The notes beneath the pieces were generated by a model that saw only the letters and a program-made list of their open reading frames with translations, was not told the origin of the DNA and ran no database searches. Both the position numbers and the translations under genes were made by a program. This document shows, piece by piece, positions 11,953 through 22,228 of a stretch of DNA of 64,000 nucleotides (position 1 is the stretch's first letter; every line of letters starts with the position of its first letter). Source of the stretch: Ustilaginoidea virens (lineage: Eukaryota; Ascomycota; Sordariomycetes; Hypocreales; Clavicipitaceae); assembly GCF_000687475.1 (NCBI RefSeq), contig NC_057316.1, positions 6,076,001 to 6,140,000 of the forward strand, read 5' to 3'.

Positions 11953-12383
11953 GAAGACAGCAAGTCAGTCACATTCAGGATGTCAGCCCCCCCGGGCGTA
12001 CCTTATCGGGGCAAAAGAGTTCCAACTCCGCCACTCGGACCCCCGAGGGCTGTTATCTCCGCCGCCGAGCCCAAACCCCGAGCTGGAAGCTGGTCCTGGT
12101 TGTACCACACAGCACGGGTTGCGGGTTACATTATCCACCTCCTGCCCTCCTACTCCACTGCTCCCGCCAAAGTGCGCGCTAGTGAGCCCACCACGCGCAC
12201 ATACATACACTCTGTCCATACGTTCCCATGCTCGGCAGCACGTACCCGCGCTTATCATGACTGGACCTGAGGCGAGACAAGGGGCGGAGCTGAGGTTGTT
12301 CGGAGTCATCTCCGATCGCCGATTCCGAGACCGCCCCGCCATGGGCGTGACATGACATCCGTGCAGGGTCCGTGACTCTGGGC

Positions 12384-12434
<51 letters not shown>
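12384..12434. repeat. Tetramer microsatellite (AAGC)n
   Basis: About twelve perfect copies of AAGC/GCAA, about 330 bp beyond the AIM24 stop codon. Confidence 0.92.
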
Positions 12435-12759
12435 TGCACCAGCCGCTCCTGGTGGACAGGCATCGCCTTGTCTCGTTCACCGTTTCAGCAATTCCTCGTT
12501 CTTCTCTTGGCCCCCTCCCACACGTGGCCTGCGACGCGACACGCGTGGTCAGACGGGCAGGACTGGATTGGAAGCTCCGTAGTGCTGTGATGGCCCATCC
12601 ACGTCATCTGCCGCAGAAAATGATCCGCATGGTATAGATCCTATTTCGGCCCATTTCGGCCCCGGGTCATCGAGTATGTATATCTATGAGTACAAAGGAC
12701 CAAAAATAAGTCAATGTCATGGGTCTCCCCCCTCCCCTCCCCCCCAAGTGATGAAGCAG

Positions 12760-12879
12760 CTACCGCACAGTCTCCTTTAGCTCTTTTCCATCGTCAAATG
12801 TCACCTTGCCATCGTTTGGCGCTGAAGCCACGTGCAGCTTTCCTGCAACCCCAGCCCCAGCCTCGTTCCCCTCTGTCGT

Positions 12880-12910
<31 letters not shown>

Positions 12911-14189
12911 CTCGGTTGGCCTGCTTGCTCAACCGCAGCTGGCAAGCTACCCGCTGGCGCATCGGCAATCTCCTCGACTTGCTCACGGGTGAGGGCGTCG
13001 ACGACACGCACCCCTCGACTGGACATGAGGATAGTTGTGGGTCCCTTAAATTGAAGAAACAGTCGGTCTCCCCAGATACTCCTCCGAGCCACGGTCCTAA
13101 AGTCATGCAAGGCCCTCGACAGGAACCTGTACGTCTTCGAATCACGCACCGTCTTCATCAACTCGAACTCCGGTATCCAGGACGTCAAGGACGGCACCTG
13201 AAGTCGCAGGCTTGTGCTTTTGAATCGAAACGGTTGCGGCGCGTTCCTCGACACAGGGTAGGCCACGACGCTGCCGGGATGGGCCACGAATTCCTCGCCC
13301 TCGCTCAGGGTCAGTTGGTAAATCTGCCCAGGAGCTGATAGTGCTGCCAGTCCTCGCCCAGTGACATGTGTGCTGCCCCAGTGAGCGAGCCCCAGTCCAC
13401 GTTGGATGCGTAATGACAAGCTGAGCGTGTGCCCGGTCCATGCAAGTAGAGCGTTGCGCTGCGCAACTACCCAGTCGGTCGTCCCATCGAGGTGCAGTAC
13501 CGACAACGATGTCGTCGGCGATCTGGTGGAAATAAGTGCTGTGACTGGCGTCGTCGATGATATTCGCTGATACAGAAAAGGAACTCCAAGGGTCGCTCGG
13601 GTGAGGGGGTTCAAGAGGGACAAGGTGGACTGGGCCTGCCAAGTTCGCGTCAGTGCAAGAACAGGTTTCCGAGAACCCGTTATCCTCCGTCTCGACATGA
13701 CGACACGACAACGCCTTTGGCGGCCTGCCCTGTTTGTTTGAGAGAAATGAACTTGACGTACGTTATCCGGCCTGCCAGCAACAGCGACAAGCGTGCCCCG
13801 CCTCGTATAAAGCTTCTGCGAGGCCGAGAGGGTAACTGACAGCATCGAATACGGAGATCCTAGCACTTCGAATCGCGCATCTGCAAGACGTGAGCCACCA
13901 AGACGAAGGGGGGGGGGTGGCTAGGAAGGAAACAAGGGAAGAAAAAAAAACGAGAGCAATCGGCCAAACAAAGGGATTGGCTGAAGAAGGCGAGGGGATA
14001 AACCTCACCTGCCATGTCTCCGAAGCTGTCAAACGGTGCTCCCAAAGCGTCTCCCGCCATCTTGGATGCATCTGTACTTGGCGCGGCGCTGATTTGAATG
14101 GCTCGGCACTGCCAACACACAAATGTTCCTGGGCGACGGAAACCGAGGCCACGCGCCGCCACCTTGACCAAGGACGACGATTGTCGCAT
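12760..14189 (-). CDS. AIM24: AIM24-like mitochondrial protein, three exons
   Basis: Exons (minus) 14189-14009, 13880-13762 and 13635-12760 encode 391 residues. The first 50 or so residues are basic and Ser/Ala-rich (MRQSSSLVKVAARGLGFRR), fitting a mitochondrial presequence. The AIM24 domain follows: LGSPYSMLSVTLSASQ, LYTRRGTLVAV, GVPFLYQRISS, ALLAWTGHTLSL and GRGQ-type core segments are visible. AIM24 family members sit in mitochondria and, in yeast, support assembly and integrity of MICOS at the inner membrane. Intron 1 (14008-13881) splits an Asp codon; intron 2 (13761-13636) is phase 0. The C-tail is low complexity, with a Met-Thr-rich stretch from a GTC/GAT repeat near 12880-12910. The kinesin start lies 542 bp away on the other strand, so the two probably share a promoter region. 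Confidence 0.93.
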
Positions 14190-14731
14190 CTTGAAATGGT
14201 TGCTTTTGTCCGGGAGCCACCGTCGACAGTTGAAAACCCCTTCAGCTGAAGGTTGCCGAATCCCCAGGTGGTTTGATTGATCGGGTTCGCTCGGAAGCTT
14301 TTTCCGACATCCGAGCCGCTGAAATGCCCAATTACAGGAGGATTACGGAGGTACGGAGTATTTGCACCGAGTACGGACTACAACAAAGTAGGGCTTGCCA
14401 ATGGGCCCCACCAGACCTCTTGTTGCTGGGACAACCAGCTCATCTCGCTTTACTTTGCTTGGACACCAACCCCGTCCGCAACATCCCTGATGAACCAAAG
14501 ACCTTCCAAGAGGCTTTGGTCAACATCAATCACCAACTCGCCTAGGTACAAAGGTACTGCCCAAGGCCTGGGACAAAATCTCGTCGCAAATCGCCGGCAG
14601 TGTCGCGTGGGTGCGGTTGAGCAGGCGTGTTTGCCTTGTCCTTCTTCTGCCTCTTCTTCTTCTTCTTCTTCTTCTTCTATCCTCACTCAATACGTGTTTG
14701 CCTTGCATGCGTTCATTCCCTCGATTCCGCC
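14190..14731. promoter_or_regulatory. Shared divergent promoter region of AIM24 and the kinesin
   Basis: A 542 bp gap lies between two outward-facing start codons. It contains a CTT run (about 14650-14680) just upstream of the kinesin ATG, a pyrimidine-rich leader common in fungal promoters. No TATA box stands out. Confidence 0.55.
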
Positions 14732-14987
14732 ATGTCAGTCCGCGTTGTTGCGAGAATACGTCCCCTTCTTGACCAGGAGTTGAACAAGGACATCATTGTG
14801 CGGCCCGATTGCACTGAGCCGGGCAAACCCAACACCATTATCAAAATTCCGAGTCCCAAGAACGTAGCTGAAGAGTTCTCGTTCGCGTTCAATGCCGTGT
14901 ATGATCAATCGACGTCGCAAGAAACATTATTTACTTCCGAAGGTGCGAGTCAAACATGGAATCCAAGCCTCGCTGCTTCTCGATTCT

Positions 14988-15059
<72 letters not shown>

Positions 15060-16927
15060 CCGCGTGAACGAGACACGCCAATCGCCGCCCAAGAATACTA
15101 AAACTGTCAGCAGTGCAACCGCATCTCAAGTCATTGTTTCAAGGGTACGATGTTACCATCTTCGCTTACGGCGTCACCGGCACTGGGAAAACGCATACGA
15201 TGCGTGGCGGCCTGAAACTTGCCGACCGAGGTGTCATTCCCCGCCTTCTCAGCGGTGTGTTTCGGAGGAGCAAGAAGATGATGAAGGATACGCAGGGTAA
15301 GACGACGGTAAAAGTCAGTCTATCCTACTACGAAATCTACAATGACAAGGTGTTTGATCTTCTTGAGCCTGTCGAGAAAAGAACTCCTTCGGGCTTGCCT
15401 CTGCGCGCCGAGGCTAGCGGAAGGACTGTGGTAGCCGGACTATCAGAACGCGCCTGCGAAGATCTCCGAGACTTTGAGAAGTTGTATATCGAGGCCAACA
15501 ACAACCGCGTGACCGCATCCACGAAGCTGAATGCGCATAGCAGTAGGAGTCATGCCATTCTACGCGTCAAGGTCACTCAGACCTCGGCAGACACCGTTCA
15601 GGAAAGCACCGTGTCCGCCATTGATCTGGCTGGGTCGGAAGATAACCGCCGCACTGACAACGACAGGGAGAGACTGGTGGAATCCGCGGCTATCAACAAG
15701 AGTCTCTTCGTTCTCAGCCAATGCATCGACGCCATCTCGAGAGGGGACAAGAGGATTCCCTATAGAGAATCCAAGATGACCCGCATCCTATCCCTCGGCC
15801 AGAACCACGGCATCACCGTCATGATTTTGAACCTGGCACCGCTTCGTAGTTATCACCTCGACACCCTCAGCAGTTTGAACGTCAGTTCTCGAGCCAAGCG
15901 CATCGAGGTTCGCGAGATTGAAAACGAGGTGGTCTTCAAACAGTTGCCCAAATCCACCCATTCGAGTGCCGTCCAGCGACAGCCGCTACGACCGCTAGCC
16001 AATGCTCTAAGCGCGCACAACGTGCACAATGGCAATGCTTCCTCAAAGGCTTCGGGAGACGTGACTGCTCGACCAATCAAGTCCTTCAGCGTCTACACGG
16101 ACAAGGCTAGACAGTCGCCGAACAAGACAATGACACCACTTTCAACAACGCTCCCAAGGCCGGTCGTAAACGTGAGCTCGGTTGCTCGACCCAGCGCAGC
16201 TCATAAACGGCCTTGGGAACAAGAGAGTGCTACGGCGAGGCCTAGCAAGGTTGCTCGGCCAACACTAGACGAGCCTTCCATCATGGTGACGGCCTCGCAG
16301 ATCGAAGCCATGGTTGAGAAAAAGGTTGGAGAAATCCTGGCGGCCCGATCAGCGGCCGAGAACTCGGCTCAGCAAAGAGCCACCCCAGCTCAAACGGAGA
16401 TTGGCGAAGCCATGCAGAGACGGCTCGAGGCATTGGAAAGACGCATCCAAAGCGAGGAGAGGCGCGAGGACTCAAAATCTGACGGCCTGCGTTTCCTCCT
16501 GGCTGCCAGGCAGCACAGGGAGAAGGGAGAAGATGCATTAGCGTTGAGAGCATACGAGATGGCTCTACCCTTTTTCCCAGGACAAGCAAAGCTCATTGGG
16601 AAGATTCAACGTCTTCGTAGCCGACTGGGAGTGACCGGGGAGACGACGACAAGGACGATGCGGAGCCCCTTTGGAAGCCCTCTGCGGCCTGGAAGAAGAG
16701 CAAGAAGGCCGCGTCTGACAAGCACCATGGAGCGTAGCGGCTCCGAGCAGGAGGAGGCAGGTATTGAGGAGGAACTTCTGGACGACCAAACCATCAGGAT
16801 CCAGCTCCCAAAGCCCAGATCGAGTTCCATGGCCAAGCTTCAAGTTTACGACGATTATGCTAGTGAGACGACGACAGTGACGAGAGCTCGGAGCTCGGCT
16901 CCACCCCAAGGGCTTGTGGGTTGCTGA
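14732..16927 (+). CDS. Kinesin motor protein (kinesin-10-like) with short C-terminal TPR-like helix pair
   Basis: Exons 14732-14942 and 15111-16927 encode 675 residues. The motor domain occupies roughly residues 1-330: the start SVRVVARIRPLL, P-loop AYGVTGTGKTHTM, switch I NAHSSRSH, switch II DLAGSE and the terminal ILNLAPLRSYHLDTLSSLN segment are all intact. It should hydrolyse ATP and move on microtubules; kinesin-10 relatives act on chromosome arms in mitosis, but that role is inferred from motor similarity only. The middle is a Ser/Pro-rich linker, followed by a predicted helical section (about 405-470), and residues near 527-578 (RQHREKGEDALALRAYEMAL) look like one TPR repeat plus a KLIGKIQRL helix. 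The 168-nt intron (14943-15110, GTGCGA..CAG) splits an Ala codon inside the motor and contains T30 followed by (GA)n. Confidence 0.9.
14990..15048. repeat. T30 run followed by (AG)14 inside the kinesin intron
   Basis: Poly(T) at 14990-15019 is directly followed by a GA microsatellite to about 15059. Both lie between the 5' splice site (14943) and the 3' splice site (15110). Confidence 0.9.
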
Positions 16928-18882
16928 GTTTTCTTTTCCTTTTTTTTTCTTTTCTCGTGTTTCTTTTTTTTTTCTCTTTTTTCCACACCTTGTTTCTCTG
17001 CTCCGATCCGACTGGCGTTTCATAATGTCAAGGTACTACTCTGCCCGCATGTTGGTTGTAGGATGTAGGAAGATGTAGAAAGCTGTTGGATGACGTGCCG
17101 TCGAGCAAGTCAGCATAGTGTAGGCGTCGAGGCCGGGATTGGATATGCACTGGAGATGCCAGGTAGCGCGGCGCATCGTACATCTGCTCCGCCTGGTAGA
17201 TGAGCAAGCCAGCAACATGTACATAGTTGGTTCCTCCTCGCCATCGCATCGCATCGCACACCCAAGGTGAAACGCCGGTGAAGCAGAGCACCAGGCGACG
17301 GAGCAGCAAGCGGCCCAGGAGAGTACATAGTACAAGTAATGCCAACAATGTAGCCACGGTCCGTCGCCGCGTTGAATTCTGCGCGGCAGAGCACGTATTC
17401 TCTCCCAGGCACGGCGCACATCGCTCCCTCCTTGGGCAAACGACCAGGGTAGTTGGGACCCAGCACTCTGGTTTATCCCTTCCCCGGGTTTTGTCTGCAG
17501 ATGTCTGGTACCAGATGGCTTCTATACGTGTAGCAGCAATATATAGCCCCCCTAATGCATTTACTATATGTCAGGTACCTGGGTATATATATAATGTAGC
17601 CCGGGGCCAAGACGTGGTCTGCTTGCTTGCTTGCTGTCCTGCACCCTCGCCACGACAGCACAGTCCGGACTGGCCGCGAAGCACCGCCAACCTAGCAGTT
17701 GTGCCATGCCGTCGCAGCTCTCAAACCCCGCGAGCGAAGCCGTGAGGCCGTGAAGTTGTGAAGCCTTTTACGTCTGAACCGGTCAGTACAGGGTAGGCCG
17801 GCTCCAAGTTTGTTTCAGTCGAGGCTCGGGAATGTCGGTGCATTGATTCGACTCCGGACGGGGCAGGCCTGGTGCGGCAGGCAGGCAGGCAGTTCAACGA
17901 AGCAGGGCAAGGAACCGGACTCGGACCCAGGTCGTTCTAGATCAAGGCATGATGTTGTACCTTCAGCAGCTCACCCGTCAAAGTTGAGCGGCTTGGTACA
18001 TGTATGCTTCGGACCTCACAATGGAGCCCGAATGCGTCTGGCGCCCTTGGTAAAGTGGATTGACGTGCTATTTTTAGGCTTGTCCACCCCTATCGCACCC
18101 CGTGTTGTGTTTTTTCGTCCAGCCACATGACTAATTTAACCGTCAACACAGAAAAAAAAAAAAAAAAAAAAAAAACCAAATGAAAAATTGCACAGAGACA
18201 GACAGGCTTGAATCAGTTAAAGGATACTTTTCGAAATCCCAGAATAATTAACAAGTTGTGATTAAGAAAAAGATACAAGACAAGAATACCTGGCACTGTT
18301 TCTTATCCAAGTTGCCCTTGATTGCCCGCGTTGCCGTCCGACATGAATACCTCCTACCAGGTAGGTTAGGTAGGTACCTCTGACCTTTGGAGGCAGTCCA
18401 CCAGCTGGTGGTCTTTTGGTACGCAAGGTACCCAGTGCTTCATCCAAGACGAGTTGTTCCAGAGACATCTAGTCTAGACAGAGTAGTGATTTGAGCCCGA
18501 GACGGACTCCAACAAAATAAATCAAGAATAAGAATGCACAGCGCCGAGGAACCGTATGTGTCGAGGAGTATCGTAACAAGGAAAATCCGCGCTTTCTTTC
18601 CCGGCGCAGGGAGAGCGGTTCAAGAAATCGTGAAAGCCGTAGGAACTCCGTTTTTGCTTGCTAATCCGGGCCAGACCAAGACTGGCGTGCTCAAAGAGAT
18701 ATTTGACAACGACTTGCCTCGCTATATCCGTACCCGCGCCGTGTTGTTGTTTATTTACATAGTCTTCATAATCACCAGAATGGGGACGCTGAGGCCGCTG
18801 GGGACGCAACTTGCAAGTCGGTCTGGGCCTGTGCATCGCGTTTTCTCTTGACTGCATGCGTATTCCAAGCAGCAGAGGAATC
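16928..18882. other. Intergenic region downstream of the kinesin; no gene seen
   Basis: T-rich 3' flank of the kinesin, then unremarkable sequence with a 24-A run at 18152-18175. Short ORFs on both strands (for example 17227-17745 and 18522-18857) show no family motif or plausible splice extension. Confidence 0.5.
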
Positions 18883-19266
18883 TCATCTGATCATGCTGGT
18901 GCGCCGGTCGACAACGCTTGATTTTTCCTTGGACCCGAAAGCATTTCGGAAACTTGGGATCGAGCTGAATCGCTTTAGTCGCTTGCGCTCAGTCGAGGCT
19001 TCGGTTCGCAAGTCGGTCGAGAAACCTGGGACAGGCGTGGTGCTTTTGTTGGGCGACATCATCTCGCCGTGCAGAGCGTTTACCCGAGCTTGGCTGGAAT
19101 CCGCAGACGAACCGGTGCTGCTGGGCGTTTGGAAGACGTATTCTCCGTCAACGTAGATTGCGTTGGACTGAAAGGTGGATCTTCGATTGCGACGGCGGGT
19201 ATAACGCTGCTCCAGGCGAAAGATTTCAAGCTTGGCCTGGATTCGGTCGAGCAGGCTTTGACCCAT
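18883..19266 (-). CDS. Small hypothetical basic protein, 127 residues
   Basis: A single-exon ORF on the minus strand. I do not recognise a domain. The N-terminus MGQSLLDRIQAKLEIFRLEQR is a probable amphipathic helix, followed by an Arg-rich stretch (YTRRRNRRSTF), a YVDGEYVF segment, then a Ser/Thr/Pro-rich low-complexity tail ending in basic residues. No signal peptide or membrane segment is seen. The ordered, non-repetitive N-terminal half and the Met directly at the start of a helix make it look like a real gene, and I have a weak impression of similar short proteins in related fungi, which I cannot verify. It might extend by splicing; no clear donor near the end was found. Confidence 0.5.
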   Translation of the reverse strand: MGQSLLDRIQAKLEIFRLEQRYTRRRNRRSTFQSNAIYVDGEYVFQTPSSTGSSADSSQARVNALHGEMMSPNKSTTPVPGFSTDLRTEASTERKRLKRFSSIPSFRNAFGSKEKSSVVDRRTSMIR

Positions 19267-22228
19267 GGTTGGCAGGATGGAAGAGTAGACGGCGGTTGAC
19301 GGAGAATAGGAGGCGTAACACGGAGATTTGGTGTGCAGCGATGGGGCAGTACAGAAGCGACCGTAGATTCTTTACGTGACGAGGGAAAGCATAGATTGAT
19401 TTTTTCTTGTAACGAAAGAAAAAAAAAATTAAAGGGAAAAAGGGAAAAAGAAGAAGAAAAAGAAGAGGAGAAAGCAAGGTCCAGGGAGAAAGGAAAAGGA
19501 GGAGGGGAAGGAAAGCAGACGTGTCCGTCCGTATCCGCTCGTACCGTCGTTTGTTCCAGTAATGAGGCAAAAAGAGAGGAGCGCCAGAGCAATACGATTC
19601 CAAACAGTCGAGAGCAAAGAGTTTCCAACAACCGTGTTCCGAATCTTGGGCAGTTCCAGTCGTGGACGTTGGTGGTTACGCGGAAGCAAAGAACGGCAAG
19701 GCAAAGCACACGACTCCAAACAAAGCGATGCAGCAGGGGGGGGTGTACTGACGTTGAAAAGGGTTGTTGCGGCACTGGGAGTACGGAGTACCTTGGGAGG
19801 AAAGCCAGGACCCACCCGCCCCCACCAGACGACCCAACCAAGCAACCAGCAACCAGCAGCCATTGAGGCAAGCGTGCCTGGCTGGGCCCTGGACTAATAA
19901 CTAATAGGTCCGCTGTCTGACTTTCGCGTGGGCGCGTGGGCGCGTGGGCGCGTGGGGGCCCCTGGAGCAGGGTTGGCCCCAGCCCCATGCAAAATTGCAA
20001 ATGACCAAGACGAGGGTCAGGGGTCAGGGGTCAGGGGTGGAGAGATTCAAGAGACTTGGCCTGATTGGATGGCGCGCCCCGCCAGCCGTTTTGCAAGCCC
20101 GCCCTCGGGTTGGTTCATCAACAAACGACCCGACCCGGCTGAATATTCATTTATTCCTCCTTGATATTGAATCCGCCACTTGAGCACTGCGGAGTACGCA
20201 GTACTTTGCCGACTGAATGAAACACACGGCGATGCGCTGCTTCCAATCAATAAAGCAAGTGTAGACGCCCACGGCGAGCGACAACGTCCATGCATGTGGT
20301 CCTGAGTCCCGCGCGTCCCCCGCGGCTGCTCGTGCTCGTCCAAACTCGACGGCGGTGGGCCCATCCACTTGCAGCTTGCTGTGGATGCTCGAGTCCGCGC
20401 TACGGCGTAGCCCCTGCCCCCTTTTTGCATTCCCAATTTCAAAACCGTAGCGCCTTTTGGGGAAAGAGGGAGAGAAGGAGAGAGGAAGGAGGAAGGAAGG
20501 AGGGGGGGGGATTGCGCGCCAGCCAGATATCTGCAGGCAGTTGCGACGGAGGTACTTGCGTCTCTTTGAGTTTTGACGTTGCAGGTCCACCCATGCTGTC
20601 ACGATGGATTACATATGTAATGTACATAGATGCAGCGAGTTGCGTTGCGCCTGCATCTCGGCAGAAGTCTGGTCGCATGCAGCTTCGTCCAGAGTCTTTG
20701 ATCAGCCCACACCTAGTAGATACGAAAGCCGATATAATGTCGCGCATGTCGGTTTGATTTCGCATTGACGGGTTCCGCCGCACTCAAACTTGGAGCGCTT
20801 CAACCACAGAGGCGACGCGCCGACCGTCCAGCGACAGCATCGCCAATTGCCGAACAGGTAAAGGTACAGTACTGTATCTGTTGGACATGAGGGGAGACAA
20901 GGACGATCCCAACAATCCACAATCCACAATCCCCCGCTGGTAGTCTGCGGGTCGGGTCTGGTCCTACCAGGTCGAGGTTTACCCAGTGGGTCTTAACCCC
21001 TGCAGCGCTCGAACGGGGTTTCCCCAATCGCTGGCTGTTGCTACAGTATGTACTGCGTAGCCTTTCTTCCTTTCCCCATCGTAGCTCTTGGGGATAGCTC
21101 TTGGGGATAGCCGGAACCTTAAACTGTCGCACACCAAAATATATGACCAACATTCGTTGTCATGGATCAAAGCCGTCGAAGCCCGTCGATCAAACCTGCA
21201 GTTGAGCTCTCCATGGTTATCGCCTGCATGAACGGCTGGCCCATTCCCATTAGATCTTGTGCTGGTTCCGCAGTGGCGTTCGTAGTGAAAGCCATTCGCT
21301 GCGCCTTCTTCCACAACCTCCACCCAAAGTTCTGTGCTGCTGCTGTCTTACTTGTGTTTTATTTTATTTTATTCTGTTTTCAGTTCTCGAAGAATCACAG
21401 CATCTCTGATGTGATGCCTATCAGCGTGGCTCAGCCAACAACGTCGACCGCCCGCTTGTACCTATGGTAGGTACCTGGAGGTCGGGCTATTAGACCTTCT
21501 GAGCTAGGTCCCTAATCTACTCTCTGTTTTGCTACACTAGAGGGCGAAATAAGCAAGCATACTATCACATATCATCGATTGGTTGCTTGATTTTTTTTTC
21601 TTTTAAAGAAAAATAGAAAGCCGTAATGATTTGCTGTACTATGAGCTACTAATATATTCCCAGTCTATTTCACATTGCCCGGAGCTGATCAAATCGAGTA
21701 CAAAAGTACCTCATAGCCAAGGAGAGGAAAATCTTTTTTTGGGGAGACATGGACAAAGCCACGATCAATTATCTATACACAGCAGCTTTATAAAACAAGA
21801 AATCCAGAATTCTGAATCGTTGTGCTCAATCTGATGCACAATGCTTTTTACAAAGACTCTCTGCAATGGTGGTTGTCCAGTGCTCCTTCCCTGTTTGCCT
21901 CCCTCGTCATTTGGATCTGGAAAGAGCCAACATCAGCCAAGAACCGATGCCACTCTTGCATCTCAGACGAGAACAAGATTGAGAACTAAAAAATGCAACC
22001 AAATCTTTCCCGAACAAGTTTGAGGCCGCTTCTTAACGATTACTCCTTGCCATAAGCGTAGTGTGAGACTGCGCATGCCACTGCTGGTTCATTTTGTTAT
22101 TCTAGATTTTAATAGTCACGAATCAGGACCTTCAGCCCCTTCCGGAGAAGTTATCCGAGGAAAAAACTTTTCTTCCGTTTGCATCTGAATTTCCAAGAAG
22201 AACTTCTCTTTCGTTCCACCTCGTCCTG
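19267..22228. other. Long intergenic region before the subtilisin gene; no gene seen
   Basis: A purine-rich AAG/AGG stretch (about 19420-19510) lies upstream of the small ORF and would be pyrimidine-rich on its coding strand. A GGCGCGTGG short repeat occurs at 19929-19957. From about 21480 the DNA becomes visibly more AT-rich, continuing through the subtilisin gene. ORFs at 19080-20000 (-) and 20290-20757 (+) are low complexity and rejected. Confidence 0.5.

Larger units (their letters stand above)
10966..12759. other. Intergenic region between MFS transporter promoter and AIM24 3' end
   Basis: Holds the MFS promoter (trinucleotide GTT/GAT runs at about 11015-11065) and three distinct short tandem arrays described separately. 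ORFs are artefacts of the repeats. No gene seen. Confidence 0.55.

Noticed and set aside
19080..20000. 306-codon minus-strand frame upstream of the small orphan
   Set aside because: Dominated by Phe/Ser/Leu runs from pyrimidine-rich promoter DNA; no domain and its reading ends out of frame with the orphan.
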